Shown here one piece after another: positions 52,942-63,464 of a stretch of DNA of 64,000 nucleotides. Made by a program: the position numbers and the translations under genes. The notes beneath the pieces are model-generated. The model was given only the letters and a program-made list of their open reading frames with translations, was not told where the DNA came from and ran no database searches. Each line of letters opens with the position of its first letter. The first letter of the stretch is position 1. Location: contig OX336336.1 of the NCBI GenBank assembly GCA_946902875.1, forward strand, positions 6,604,545 through 6,668,544, in the 5' to 3' direction. This DNA comes from Nematopogon swammerdamellus (Eukaryota; Arthropoda; Insecta; Lepidoptera; Adelidae).

Positions 52942-53328
52942 GTCAGCCTCGCCTCGGTAGCTCAGTGGTGCGGTCGGTGCGTTGTTAAGCAACGCTGAGC
53001 GCGGTCAGGATATGGATGGGTGACCGCTCGACCGTTGGAGGCTGATCGTGGTTCGGATTCCACGTTAAACTGTAGGTTCCTCCCTTCCCTTCTTACCTTA
53101 CTAGGTGGTTAGGTTTATCCCGGCCGGGTTGGTACCACCGCACTGAGCGAAACGTCGGTCGAAACGGCTATGTAAATACTTAGTTCGTGTTTTCCGTTCA
53201 GTTCAGTGCAGCCGACATGAAATTAAGGGTAGCACCGACATGACACGTAGTTCACACGGTGTTATGGGCTAACATCACGGATGTTGTAGGTGAAGGAGCC
53301 AACTGTGTCAGTTTCCATAAAAAAAAAA
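52942..53328 (+). repeat. Full-length tRNA/5S-type SINE
   Basis: A-box TAGCTCAGTGG at 52958-52968; 5S-like TTAAGCAACGCTGAGCGCGG from 52985 and GGATGGGTGACCGCT at 53014-53028, then CCGTTGG. The body is GGTTGGTACCACCGCACTGA and the end GTGTCAGTTTCCATAAAAAA. It is the reference + strand copy. Confidence 0.95.
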
Positions 53329-53449
53329 TGATAGAAAGAAAGGAGGTTCATTTATCGTGGTTTTGGACGAGAAATTCATCATCTTCGTATCGTGCATCGA
53401 GCAGCCTGTGCAAAATAATTGTTTGTTTTCTTTAATTTCGTGGGGAGTT

Positions 53450-53604
53450 TTTTTTTTATATTAAGCGCGACATATAGCACCGAGTTACCCATGAGGTGTC
53501 TAGCGACGCCCATGGACATTCGGTCGCATGCGGGGTTGCGAATGCCATGCCGGCCTGACAGGTGCGTATTCACGCCTCTCTTGAAGGACCCCCGACACTG
53601 TACT
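53450..53604 (-). repeat. LINE family A, 3' end, reverse
   Basis: AAGCGCGACATATAGCACCG, CGACGCCCATGGACATTCGG and CACGCCTCTCTTGAAGGACC, ending near GACACTGTACT. Confidence 0.8.
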
Positions 53605-53704
53605 AGTTCTACCCGCGATATTTCAATGCATTCAATTACTTATCCCTCATCCCCCAATTGATTTTTTTTCGCAAATCGTCGACACGTCAACAATTTTATT
53701 ATTT

Positions 53705-53970
53705 ACTAGCTTTTGCCCGCGGCCTCACTCGCGTGAAATTCGGATTTAAAAGTAAGTAGTAAACCCGCTACCATACCTTTATTTCGGCGCGCGAACAATT
53801 CGGTTTGTATGAGAGCCATATCTTAGCGCAATCAGAACTGAATTTTATTTAGCCTATAAAAATCGTTAATTTAGTTTTTGTATCATACATACAGTCCACA
53901 AACGCAATATCTCATAAAAAAAGTAACATACTCCATGACCATCCCTTACAGATTTACTTTATTTCACATT
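53705..53970 (-). mobile_element. Helitron-like element, subfamily A, short
   Basis: ACTAGCTTTTGCCCGCGGCC, TACCTTTATTTCGGCGCGCG and CTCCATGACCATCCCTTACA; an internal deletion of about 80 bp relative to 15095-15470. Confidence 0.75.
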
Positions 53971-54146
53971 TTTATAATAATTTATATTAATTTTACACAT
54001 CTTATACTTATACTATAAAAAGTAATAAAAATACACAAAATTAATACAAACAAAAAAAAGTTTAATATTGATATATTGATTGATGCACGTATATTTTGTT
54101 ACGCAGAACATTACATTAAATTTTTATTTTTTATTTTATTTTTATT

Positions 54147-54345
54147 TTTATGGAAACTGACACGGTTGGCTTCATCACCTACAACGTCCGTGATGTCAGC
54201 CCATAACACCGGGTGAACTTGGTACCACGTCAGTGCTTCCCTTCAGTCGTGCCGGCTACACTGAACTGGACGGAAAACACAAACTATTTACATAGCCGTT
54301 TCGACCGACCTTTCATTCAGTGCGGTGGTACCAACCCGGGCGGGC
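54147..54345 (-). repeat. SINE 3' part (tRNA/5S type), reverse
   Basis: ATGGAAACTGACACGGTTGG, CAACGTCCGTGATGTCAGCC, CACTGAACTGGACGGAAAAC and GGTACCAACCCGGGCGGG; truncated at the body. Confidence 0.85.
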
Positions 54346-55090
54346 TTACATTACCGAGCAAAGCTTTCAACGAACGGACTAATTTCATCGGACTGATCGA
54401 CTTCACAATTCTTCACACAATAACTGCACACAATATCGGGCGTGGTGAGTGTGCATGTGTGTCGTCGTAAATCTTCATTGCGTTTGTTCACGCTTGCGCA
54501 TCTGGTATGATTTGTTGTCGCGTGACTGTGTGAGTTGTGGACACATTCATATTAACAGTAGTACCTAACCTACAGAGATTACTTCGATGACCTAAACTAC
54601 AGTATTTCAATATACTAATACATATACATATATGTAGGTGTTACACTTCGATGTGATGCTGAAGGCGGGCTTAATGCAAAATCGAATTTCATACATAAAT
54701 TCTTCGAAAATTCGAAAACTCATTGGCACACACTTGGGACGCTAGCTAGAATTGACAGCTGGCGTGACACGCCAGCTGTCAAGTTAAACAAAAATGTCAT
54801 CCCGCTTGCGTATTATATTCAGCGATACCTAATATGAAATAATTTCATATTATGTCGTTTTATTTCATTCGTCATTTCCGATTCTCGAATATCGAGTATG
54901 CTACCCTACAGCCACTTCATATAACCAGAAATGTAAGACGTATTCTACGCCAAATATACACAACAGTACAGTTTGGCAAAGTCCTATCCTAAAAAATAAA
55001 TCCTCCTCCAAGTCCTAAATCCTAAAAAAACAGGTGTTTGTTAGTGTAAGCTGGTTTTAATTATTTCATACACATATTTGAAATTTCTAC
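54346..55090. other. Unassigned DNA
   Basis: No gene is recognised. It contains the palindrome at 54752-54782 and nothing else that stands out. Confidence 0.35.
54752..54782. repeat. 31-bp palindrome
   Basis: TTGACAGCTGGCGTG, one central A, then its exact reverse complement. It holds two CAGCTG E-box-like sites. Confidence 0.9.
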
Positions 55091-55094
55091 TAAT

Positions 55095-55160
55095 TGGCAA
55101 ATTCAAATTCAAAATCTTTATTAGCAATTCTAAGATGCGATGAAACGATGAAACTGCGAA
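55095..55160 (-). repeat. LINE 3' tail, reverse
   Basis: GCAAATTCAAATTCAAAATC and TTTATTAGCAATTCTAAGA look like a reversed GAATTTGAATTTG-type LINE tail. Only a fragment remains. Confidence 0.45.
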
Positions 55161-55538
55161 AGCAAGCTTAAAACACTGGTGCATTGCCACCCAAGGTTTA
55201 GGATCCGTTAGTCTTCTTCATCATAACAATCGCATCTTCTCGAGACGGGAACACAATTAAAGACTTTGGCTTTGCGTCAATCTTAATAATCACTCAGCCA
55301 AAACCGGCCGCCTCCCATTGCGACGGTTGCGAGTTCACATTGCCGATATTGGGGACCCCGAGTCTCAGATAATATTTTGTTGGGGGATCGTTGGAATATT
55401 ATTGTTCGATGAAAGACGTCGACTGGCTTATTAAATATGTCGACGAAATAAATAAAACTAACTCGTATGGACGCACTACTCGGACCCACAGGATCCGGTA
55501 CGTATCTGGAAATGTGGGTCTGGTGTTGGGCGGGGGAT

Positions 55539-55564
55539 GGGGGGGGGGGGGGGGGGGGGGGGGG
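55539..55564. repeat. Run of 26 G
   Basis: An uninterrupted G run lies after GGGCGGGGGAT. It may be a length artefact or a polymorphic site. Confidence 0.85.
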
Positions 55565-55605
55565 ATAAATTACAATTGGTCACATGTTTACATAATGTTT
55601 TTGAA

Positions 55606-55790
55606 TTTTTTTTATGGGAAGCACGACATAAGGCGCGCTCCAGACTAACGCGCAGAGGTGAGTAGTCCGAAGGCGCCTACGGGCATTCGGATATTTACGG
55701 GGGCCACGAATACCATGTCGCCCGGCTTAGTGCACCTTCACATTATGTTTGAAGGATCTCCCACACTATACAGAGGAAAGGATGCATGTT
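55606..55790 (-). repeat. LINE family A-like 3' end, diverged
   Basis: TTTTTTTATGGGAAGCACGA, GGCGCCTACGGGCATTCGG and GTTTGAAGGATCTCCCACAC keep the family order at lower identity. Confidence 0.55.
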
Positions 55791-55799
55791 ACGAGTGCC

Positions 55800-56280
55800 C
55801 CTGTGTAGGAGTTTCCTCTCCTCATGAAAATAGCCCAACACATTTCTTAACACGAGGTCATCATGTCAAGAGGAAGTGGCCATCTATAATTTTATTTAAT
55901 GACACATATGCCTATAAATCAGAAGTTAGAACTTCGATGTATGTTTGGCCACACCGCCGTTAATCGATCTCGAATTGTGCTCACGTCCTTCCAATCGTTT
56001 TGATTTATCGTCTTGTGATTGGTGCGGCAACTCATTGTCTCGATGCTCGCCTACGACTTATGGATACGGTAATTGGGCCGCATTCGATTCAATTCAATTT
56101 AATTAATGTAAGGGACGTGGCCGATTCGATTGTGCGCCCGCTGTGATAAAAAGAAATTCAATCATAATGTTCAATTGTCTTATATTGGGATGTTAGGAAA
56201 TATCTTTGAAAGTAGGTATACAAAGGGACAGAACCCAAATGGATTTCACTAAAAAACTTCAGTAAGGACGTGTAAGGGTG
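55800..56280. other. Unassigned DNA
   Basis: The ORF through 55963 is composite and lacks motifs. No repeat recognised. Confidence 0.35.
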
Positions 56281-56591
56281 AACAAGTGCGAGTCGAACTC
56301 GCGCACCGAGGGTTCCGCATCGCATTTCATGGTCAGCGCCACTCATGCCATCTATGGCGTGTTTTATGAAATGCTTCATATTAGTTAAAATTCATGATTA
56401 GTTAAAATGCTTCATACTCTTTTCGGTAGATGCCGCGCATACACTTTTTAGTTTCATATATGGGGACCCCATGATTTTTTAACTTTTTCTTATTTTTATT
56501 ATTTGTTGTTATATCGGCCATAATAACACATATTCTGTGAAAATTTCAACGGGCTACCTATTACGGTTCAAGAGATACAGTCCTCGAACAA

Positions 56592-56622
<31 letters not shown>

Positions 56623-56672
56623 GCGTAGGCTTAGTAATAGGGTCCCGTACGACGGATACGGAACCCTAAAAA
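56281..56672 (-). repeat. Family D repeat, reverse, full length
   Basis: CAAGTGCGAGTCGAACTCGC, TCAGCGCCACTCATGCCATC, a duplicated TTAGTTAAAATGCTTCATA region, CGCATACACTTTTTAGTTTC, TTACGGTTCAAGAGATACAG, (GACA)n and CGTACGACGGATACGGAACC. Confidence 0.85.
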
Positions 56673-56796
56673 TTTTATATAACATACGGACAATTTCCCT
56701 TTTGTTCTTTTCTAAGTTTTCGCAGCCATTCACGCTGATGAAGATCCTTGTAAAATTAGTTATGCGACTGTTCTGAACGCCAGCTACAGCAGGTGT

Positions 56797-56920
56797 ATTC
56801 TTGTAAATTCTGACAGCGGAATCAGCGCTGTTGTGGCGCTGAGAGCCACTTGCAGGTCTATTCTGGTAAATTCTGACAGCGGAATCAGCGCTGTTGTGGC
56901 GCTGAGAGCCACTTTGGAAG
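56797..56920. repeat. 63-bp tandem duplication
   Basis: TAAATTCTGACAGCGGAATC followed by AGCGCTGTTGTGGCGCTGAG and AGCCACTT appears at 56804 and 56867 with almost no change. Confidence 0.9.
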
Positions 56921-56925
56921 TTGCT

Positions 56926-57097
56926 GGTCGGTTAACCAAAGCTGGCGCGTACACAGTACTCACACCAATGCAATTGTGCAAGTGCGAGTGAGTCAGATTG
57001 GGGCATACCCATCACGAAAACCCGATCTGTCTCACTCGCACTTGTACAATTGCATTGGTGTGAGTACTGTGTACGTGCCAGCTTTGGTTAACCGACC
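56926..57097. mobile_element. Foldback with ~72-bp arms
   Basis: GGTCGGTTAACCAAAGCTGG, then TACACAGTACTCACACCAAT and GCAAGTGCGAGTGAG, mirrored ending CAGCTTTGGTTAACCGACC. The spacer is about 28 nt. Few mismatches. Confidence 0.9.
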
Positions 57098-57257
57098 TGT
57101 ACCGCCATGTATTTTCAGGTTACTACACTGCCCTTCGTAAGGGTTACAACAAGACGAAGACATTAGAATTTTAAAATAATTTGGAGAGACACGTAGGATG
57201 GCTTTTGTTCGTACAATTCATATTTGGAATGACTCTTCTGTAAATCTCTACTCTCTA

Positions 57258-57608
57258 ACTTCTTATAAAAGGGAACGTCTGTCTGTATGTATGTTTGAGG
57301 TAAACTCCGGAACCACTGAACTGATTTTGATGCGGTTTACACCAATGTAAAGGGTAGTTCTTGAGGCTCACTATAAGTTAACAATACCATCACGATAAAT
57401 AGCAATAGGGCTGAACAGTATCAAATAAAGGAACGGAATTAACGGAATTCAGTGTCGAATGGAAGTTCCGGATGGAGAGGCGCGAAAAGGGCAGAGGGGA
57501 GGGAGGAAGGCAAGAGATGGGGGAGCGGGGAATTCCCACCTGGATGATGGGGGAGCTTCTCCCCCATCCATACCTAGGTGTGAGAACTCCATGCCAGAAG
57601 TACAGTTC

Positions 57609-57678
<70 letters not shown>

Positions 57679-57774
57679 TATAAGAACAGCAATAGTTTAT
57701 TATGATATTTGCGCTTATATCGGATTTGCTATTAAACCGAGTCTACCGCGAGCGGAGCCGCGGGCAAACGCTAG
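57258..57774 (+). mobile_element. Microsatellite-bearing Helitron-like element
   Basis: ACTTCTTATAAAAGGGAACG, CTCCGGAACCACTGAACTGA, a purine-rich stretch, (GA)n, TATCGGATTTGCTATTAAAC and a terminal GGAGCCGCGGGCAAACGCTAG. It is colinear with 13312-13888. An internal inverted CCCACCTGGATGATGGGGGA...CCATCC patch lies at about 57535-57570. Confidence 0.8.
57613..57674. repeat. (AG)n microsatellite, about 31 units
   Basis: A pure AG run inside the Helitron-like element; long RERERE and SLSLSL ORFs are its artefacts. Confidence 0.95.
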
Positions 57775-58565
57775 TTGGAAATAAACGTTTTCTATATCCA
57801 CTTGTCAAGCTAGCTAGCTCGCGATCTAGCACTGCAGCAGCGTTGGCTTGGCTCACAGACAGCGTCTCATTGCGTGAGTCACCGGGCGCCACGCCTGACT
57901 CACAACACTCCTCTCTCTGCTCTCGCGACAACTGTCTACGGATCTATTTATACTGTCCTACCTCTTTCAACGACCGATTCCAATTTCGTATTACGTATGC
58001 GAATGGTTATTTTGTAAATCTATGTAATGAAAGGGCCTAAAAGATGCTCGTAAATATTATGTTCAACTTCTCAGAGTACAGAACCTCTTGAGTTTAACTT
58101 TCACTTTATGTCAAAGCAACTGTGTTATGTCAAAATGTATTTTTATAACGGAAATCTGTACCTATATTAAACAAAATCAATTTAATAATGTAACTTTGGC
58201 TTGCACGAACACAAGAGAGCTGACATGGCACCTAGTTCCAATAGGACAGCGGTATAATGTGCTGACATCATACGTCTAGCAAGCAGGTGATGTAAAGCTT
58301 TGTAAATAAGCTCTGTAAAAAAGCTGATAAAAGTCTGCAAAATTATAGTTAGCTATTTATTAAGTTCATAACTTTATGTATAGTCAATTCAATTCAGTAA
58401 ACCACGTGTTATAAATGTAATAATAATAGTATGCTTTGTTACAGGTATGCATTTCCTATGAGGAATTATTTAAACAGAGAAAATATGACGTAAGTACATA
58501 CAGATATTATGTTATATTCGAAAATACGATATATATGTTGAATCTCTTTTTTTGTTTTTTTTTTT
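57775..58565. other. Mostly unassigned
   Basis: A GC-richer patch lies at 57810-57930. A diverged tRNA/5S SINE 3' piece (GCTGACATGGCACCTAGTTC, GTGCTGACATCATACGTC) is at 58208-58295. No gene. Confidence 0.4.
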
Positions 58566-58569
58566 ATAT

Positions 58570-58755
58570 AATCCATACTGGTGGAGGCAGAGAGGCTAAA
58601 GCACATGCTCTGACCAGCCAATATCACCTCTGAGAAAGTAGGTGCCATATCGGAGACTTCCCTTTGGATTGACGGTTATACAGGACTAGAGGACATCACA
58701 GTCGAGGCCGCTATGCGGCCATCATACATCCAGCACGGTGGTATCAACCCAGATA
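58570..58755 (-). repeat. SINE family 3 body, reverse
   Basis: GGTGCCATATCGGAGACTTC, CCTTTGGATTGACGG and GAGGCCGCTATGCGGCCATC are the reverse of 38760-38900 at moderate identity. Confidence 0.6.
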
Positions 58756-58767
58756 AGATAAGCCTTT

Positions 58768-58830
58768 CATAAACTGTTTGATGTGCAATAAACTATATTT
58801 TCATTTTATTTCATTTCATTTTCATTTCAA
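58768..58830 (+). repeat. LINE 3' tail with (ATTTC)-type units
   Basis: TGATGTGCAATAAACTATAT, then TTTCATTTTATTTCATTTC; as at 36130-36200. Confidence 0.65.
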
Positions 58831-59212
58831 TAAACAGTAATAAAGCCCAAAATAAAAACAATTTCCCGCCCAACAAATTAGATCGGAAACTATAAAGCTA
58901 AAGAGCCCGGAAATTATGCAATAACTCACCGAAATTTAACAATAATCTCCACTCGTAAAGTTGCTCTACAGGCAGTGGTGTCCAACTGGTTTCACCTTAA
59001 GACGTACTTACATATTTCTGTCAAGCCCAGCGCAGCGGGGCCCTTCAAGTAGGGACAGTACCTATGTATGACATTTACCTATAAATTTTAATGGGATACC
59101 TGTCTATTTTGATTTCAGACAAATTTACAAAATCTACTATATAATCCATATGACAGAATGTCCGCATTAGGCAATTTTTAACATGTTCTGGACTCAACGT
59201 GTTTAAATTTTG
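58831..59212. other. Unassigned DNA
   Basis: No gene or repeat recognised apart from short AT-rich runs. Confidence 0.35.
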
Positions 59213-59565
59213 TAGGGTTCCGTATCCGTCGTACGGGACCCTATTACTAAGCCTACGCCGTCTATCTGTCTGTCTTTCTTCCCGTATATCTGTTCGAGGG
59301 CTGTATCTCTTGAACCGTAATAGGTAGCCCGTTGAAATTTACACAGAATATGTGTTATTTATTATGGCCGATATAACAAAAAACAATAAAATAAAAATTC
59401 ACGGGGGTCTCCATACAAAAAACTAAAAAGTGTATGCGCGCCATCTACCGAAAACAGTATGAAGCATTATAACTAATCCATAGATGGCGTGAGTGGCGCT
59501 GACCATGACATGGCGATACGGAAGCTTCGGTGCGCGAGTTCGACTCGCACTTGGCCAGGTTTTTT
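59213..59565 (+). repeat. Family D repeat, near full length
   Basis: TAGGGTTCCGTATCCGTCGT, ACGGGACCCTATTACTAAGC, CTCTTGAACCGTAATAGGTA, TGGCCGATATAAC, TATGCGCGCCATCTACCG, ATAGATGGCGTGAGTGGCGC and CGACTCGCACTTGGCC. It is the clearest + strand copy. Confidence 0.85.
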
Positions 59566-59830
59566 TTATATTTTATTTTCCCCGGTATTATTTCTATGTT
59601 TATCTTTATTGGAACGTCTGCGTGCGGGCGCCTAAAAATTAGGCCGCGTACTACCGGTTGGACACCGCTGCCGCTGCTCTACACTCTACACTGGGCTATT
59701 AACATTTACTACCTACTACTCGTAGAACTGTAATGCGACTTGTGTGAGTTGGGCGTGAGATAAAGAATAAAGAATATATTATTATGTAGAATGAATAGTA
59801 TCAAATCGGTATCTCCTTGGTCTTCCTTTG

Positions 59831-60215
59831 ATATCAGGCAGTCAGTCAGTCAGCGTTTAAGCGTCCACTGCTGGACATAAGCCTCTCCAATTTTCCTCCA
59901 GTCCTCCCGGCCTTCGGCGGTACGGAACCACTGCTTTCCGCCGACGTACTTGATGTCGTCGTTCCACCTGGCGGGTGGTCTTCCCACACTCCGTTTTCCT
60001 CTCCACGGCCGCCAGTGTAGGACACGGTTACTCCAAGGGTCGTCGTCTCTTCGGCTGACGCGTCCAGCCCACTGCTACTTTAACTTAACCACCCAGGAGT
60101 GTAAAAATATCGACTACTTTGGTGGTTATATACGCACCATATCACGTAGCGATATTCCCAGCATGGCTCGCTCCATTATTACTCGCTGGGCAACTTTCAA
60201 CCTTTATAACCTTTG
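59831..60215 (-). pseudogene. RTE-type LINE C-terminus
   Basis: The minus strand encodes GRPPARWNDDIKYVGGKQWF, RTAEGREDWRKIGEAYVQQW and T, the conserved C-terminus of RTE-clade reverse transcriptases. Upstream, a decayed QWAGRVS-like segment and MERAMLGISLRDMV-like codons follow with a gap near 60100. A short CAGTCAGTCAGT tract (TGACTGAC tail in LINE orientation) marks the 3' end near 59838. Frame breaks make it dead. It complements the fragment at 34503-34965. Confidence 0.8.
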
Positions 60216-60283
60216 GTTTACCTACTCGAAAATACGTTTTCTAGTTTATCTTTGTATCTTATCTTAAACATGAAATGAAGAGA

Positions 60284-60380
60284 AGCACTGACATGGCACC
60301 TAGTTCACCCGGTGTTATGGGCTGACATCACGGATGTTGTATGTAGGTGATGTAGTCAACCGTGTCAGTTTCCATAAAAA
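60284..60380 (+). repeat. SINE 3' fragment (tRNA/5S type)
   Basis: AGCACTGACATGGCACCTAG, TTCACCCGGTGTTATGGGCT and AACCGTGTCAGTTTCCATAA plus A run; little diverged. Confidence 0.85.
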
Positions 60381-60464
60381 AAATCTTTTTAAAGCATTTT
60401 AATATTTTTATTTGGTTGACAGGAAATTATTTACTGATTTTAAGTTTTAATAGCCATTCCCCTC

Positions 60465-60562
60465 CCCGGATACTTTAGTCCGCCTACAAACCGGACTGGC
60501 ACCTCCTCGCGGGTGAATTGACTGACTGACTAAGGCTCCGTCCTCGAGCACAATAAAAAAAA
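60465..60562 (+). repeat. LINE family B, 3' end
   Basis: GATACTTTAGTCCGCCTACA, AACCGGACTGGCACCTCCTC, GACTAAGGCTCCG and GAGCACAATAAAAAAAA. Confidence 0.75.
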
Positions 60563-61400
60563 TTACTTAGATTGCAATTTGAGTGGGTCTTTAAGTGGGG
60601 CGTGGGGATGTATCGAAATAAAAAAAAAATTTACTACTATAGTAAACGCTTTCAAATATGTAAAATAAATACCTAACACAATCGCACAAAAAAACTTCAG
60701 TTCAGCGCATTCATTCAAATTAGAGAATCTTCTCAAAATCGTCGATAGTGTTCATGACACCTTCTTCACTCGTCCGTGTAACAACTTGCCACGCTGCGTC
60801 TTGCGTGTAGGTATGTATGTGTGGGGACTATCGCAATAGTAATAAAATGCATTATGCATAATTTGCTAGGTATATTCTTTTAAGTAATGTCGATCTTACG
60901 TTCAAAATATTATTGAACTAGATATGATAACTTTTAGGCGTATTTATACTCGTATAGTTCAATGGCGATGACTTGATAGATATGCATTTTAGTAGCATTT
61001 TTTTTATTTTCGAAATAATTGTGTGCAATCTCTACTGGGCATTGTATGTATCGGTATTTAGATTAAATACAATTCATCGGTATGTACTTTAGAACCTAAT
61101 AATTTATTTTAAACTTAAATTCGTAGCGCGATTATGTTATATAAAAAGGATTCGCACTCAAAAGTTGATTACTTTGAATTGTAGTCTCATAGTGCTGCCT
61201 AGCTACCTGGGAAAAGGCTTGATATAAACTAAATGGTGGAAACGAATCACAACATTACCATCATCAAACACATTTATAATTTTTGTCTTTGTGTTTACAT
61301 GCTTGTATGTTTGTTTAGTAGATACTACTGAACCAATTCTAACGTAGCTTTTACAAAAATATGGGGCTTACTTAACTCGGTGTAACATATAGGTTATATA
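60563..61400. other. Unassigned AT-rich DNA
   Basis: No gene or repeat is recognised. Confidence 0.35.
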
Positions 61401-61407
61401 GCACCAC

Positions 61408-61525
61408 GCCGCCGTTAAGTGAACGCAGCTCGGCCTGCGGCCTTGCCCTTGGTGACTTCTTAATTGCGCTTCAATCAGATTAGCTAATAAACCGAATTTC
61501 ACGCGAGCGGAGCCGCGGGCACATG
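61408..61525 (+). mobile_element. Helitron-like 3' end
   Basis: GAACGCAGCTCGGCCTGCGG and CCTTGCCCTTGGTGACTTC match one inverted unit of the 68-bp minisatellite at 18462-18765. The end is ACCGAATTTCACGCGAGCGG, AGCCGCGGGC. So the minisatellite unit is native to this element family. Confidence 0.7.
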
Positions 61526-61529
61526 TGTA

Positions 61530-62338
61530 GTCTGTACTAGAAACCTTTTAGAGAATATTATTTCAAAATGTTTTGTTCGTCTTCTCATAATATGCCACGC
61601 TCCGTTCTCTCACCTCAACTGTAATGTTGTACTCTACTAACTCAGTCTATTTACACAAGTGTCACGCCACCGTGGGCGCACTACACAACTACATGACCGC
61701 TGTGCTCCCGTCTGCGCAGGAGTGGAGTTCATTGATGTCGTGTGTAGAGAGATGATAGACAGTTGAAGTGTGCTGTTTTCGAAGAAGTTGTAACGTGTTT
61801 TTACCGAAATGCGCGGAGCAAAAAGGAGGGTAATGTTTTTCGAGTGTATGTATGTCTGTATGCATATGTGTGTGTGTCTATAGATCTATTTCTTTGGCAC
61901 GCTGTGTAGTCTAAATAGTTTGATGGATTTTAACATATGAGGTTTCGTTATATTCGTCTTGTGGAAATGCTATAGGGTTTAAAATGTGAAAATTCAAAAT
62001 GGTGGACGCAGGACCTGTCGTACGTCTGAGCGGTCATTACGGTCTTTGCTCAGCAAGTTGAAGAGCTTATAGAGCAGCTTTCAATAAATGCAGAAAGTGC
62101 AGGAATAAGTAGTCACAGAAAAATTTGAAAATGAAATGTGACCAGTAATAGAAGATTTTCGGCGGATATTGAGAAAATTAAAAACAAAATCATTAAAAAA
62201 CTATTTTTTTTTAATGAAACCAATAACAAAAAAAACGTCTCCAAAAACACTTACTTTGCTGACTGTGCTTGCTTTTGTCTTAACTGAAAAGACAAAAGCA
62301 AGCTCTATTATCTATAGACTTTTGATTCAGCTTTGTAT
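61530..62338. other. Unassigned DNA
   Basis: Short hairpins such as AAGACAAAAGCAAG...CTTGCTTTTGTCTT at 62266-62305 occur. No gene. Confidence 0.4.
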
Positions 62339-62339
62339 A

Positions 62340-62475
62340 ATTAGATAGATAGATAGATAGATAGAAAATTCTTTATTGCTCCAGTAAACATTAAACAGTA
62401 AAAATACATTGGAAAATTTACATAAGGTGCAAAGGCGGACTTATCCCTTACAGAGATTTCTTGCAGTCAACCTTT
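62340..62475 (-). repeat. LINE 3' tail with (TAGA)n, reverse
   Basis: (TAGA)n at 62341-62364, AAAATTCTTTATTGCTCC and GCAAAGGCGGACTTATCCCT; as at 7730-7920. Confidence 0.7.
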
Positions 62476-62888
62476 GGATGTTTGAGATTCGATAATATAG
62501 TGGAATTTAAGTAGAGAGAGTAAAAGAGTTTTTTTTTTATGTGATACATACTTAAGAAAATAATTAAATATATTACAATATAAATATGTCTTGAATATTA
62601 TAAGGTATAGCAGCGAAACAGACAAAATTAAAATTAGATTTGTATTTTAAAATTAAGCGCTTTCTTTTATGAAACGTGCCTACGTATTCTCTAAAATCGA
62701 ACATCCCTCCTCCCCCTTTATTTTCGACTATTGAGTCTAAAGTTTTGGAAAAAAAAGGAATATAGGGCCTCTCTTATAGTTTGCAGGAAACTTAAACGTA
62801 AATCGTAAGTCTGGTAGTTCTTACGGAAACCTCTCCACGCTAGCTCCAAGCGTTTTTTTTATGAAACATGCCTGCGTATTCTGTATTA
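62476..62888. other. Unassigned DNA
   Basis: CGTGCCTACGTATTCT near 62665 and ATGCCTGCGTATTCTG near 62868, both preceded by TTTTATGAAAC, are a short direct repeat about 200 bp apart. No gene. Confidence 0.35.
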
Positions 62889-62889
62889 G

Positions 62890-63020
62890 CTATTATCGCC
62901 AAAGTAGCTATAGGTGCATCTCTGTCTCACAAGACGCATTGATAAGCCCGTTGGAGCGAGTTAGACGGAGCTTGAGAAAGCCAATAGCGTTGAATTGCTA
63001 ATAAAGAATAGTCCCGCAAC
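62890..63020 (-). repeat. Second copy of the repeat at 1998-2148
   Basis: CATCTCTGTCTCACAAGACG, AAGCCCGTTGGAGCGAG and GAATTGCTAATAAAGAATAG match in reverse. Confidence 0.65.
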
Positions 63021-63464
63021 ATATGTGGCACGTTTTCTCAGTTCAAGAAGTATTTTAGTAGTAAAACCTGGTACAACAAACAAACCGGATTCCAGAAACC
63101 TGGTTCCGGTCCATTCTCGTACCTTCATTATATCTGCCTTATTGTATGGATAATTTAAATGTTTAATCTTAAACTGCATACTCGTCCCAAATATACACAC
63201 ATCACTTTGCCACTATACAAGCTCTCAGTAAAAATAGAGCGAACACACGTCGCTTGAGCAAGGCGAGGAGGGTAGGGGCAGGGTGAGGTGCCACGCGCGG
63301 CATTTCCGCAAACACGAATGTCTGCTCCGTGCACCTGACACAGGTATTTTGATGAATCAATGTGTTTTGACAGTTTATTTCAGGCATTATTGATTGAACA
63401 GTTCAATGTTAGACCGATTAAATTTTTATAGTGTGAATAATTGAATATAGAAAACCTCACTCGT
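63021..63464. other. Unassigned DNA
   Basis: Short minus-strand ORFs have no recognised motif. Confidence 0.35.

Noticed and set aside
57390..57692. 100-codon ORF with SLSLSL and its RERERE partner
   Set aside because: Artefact of the (AG)n microsatellite.
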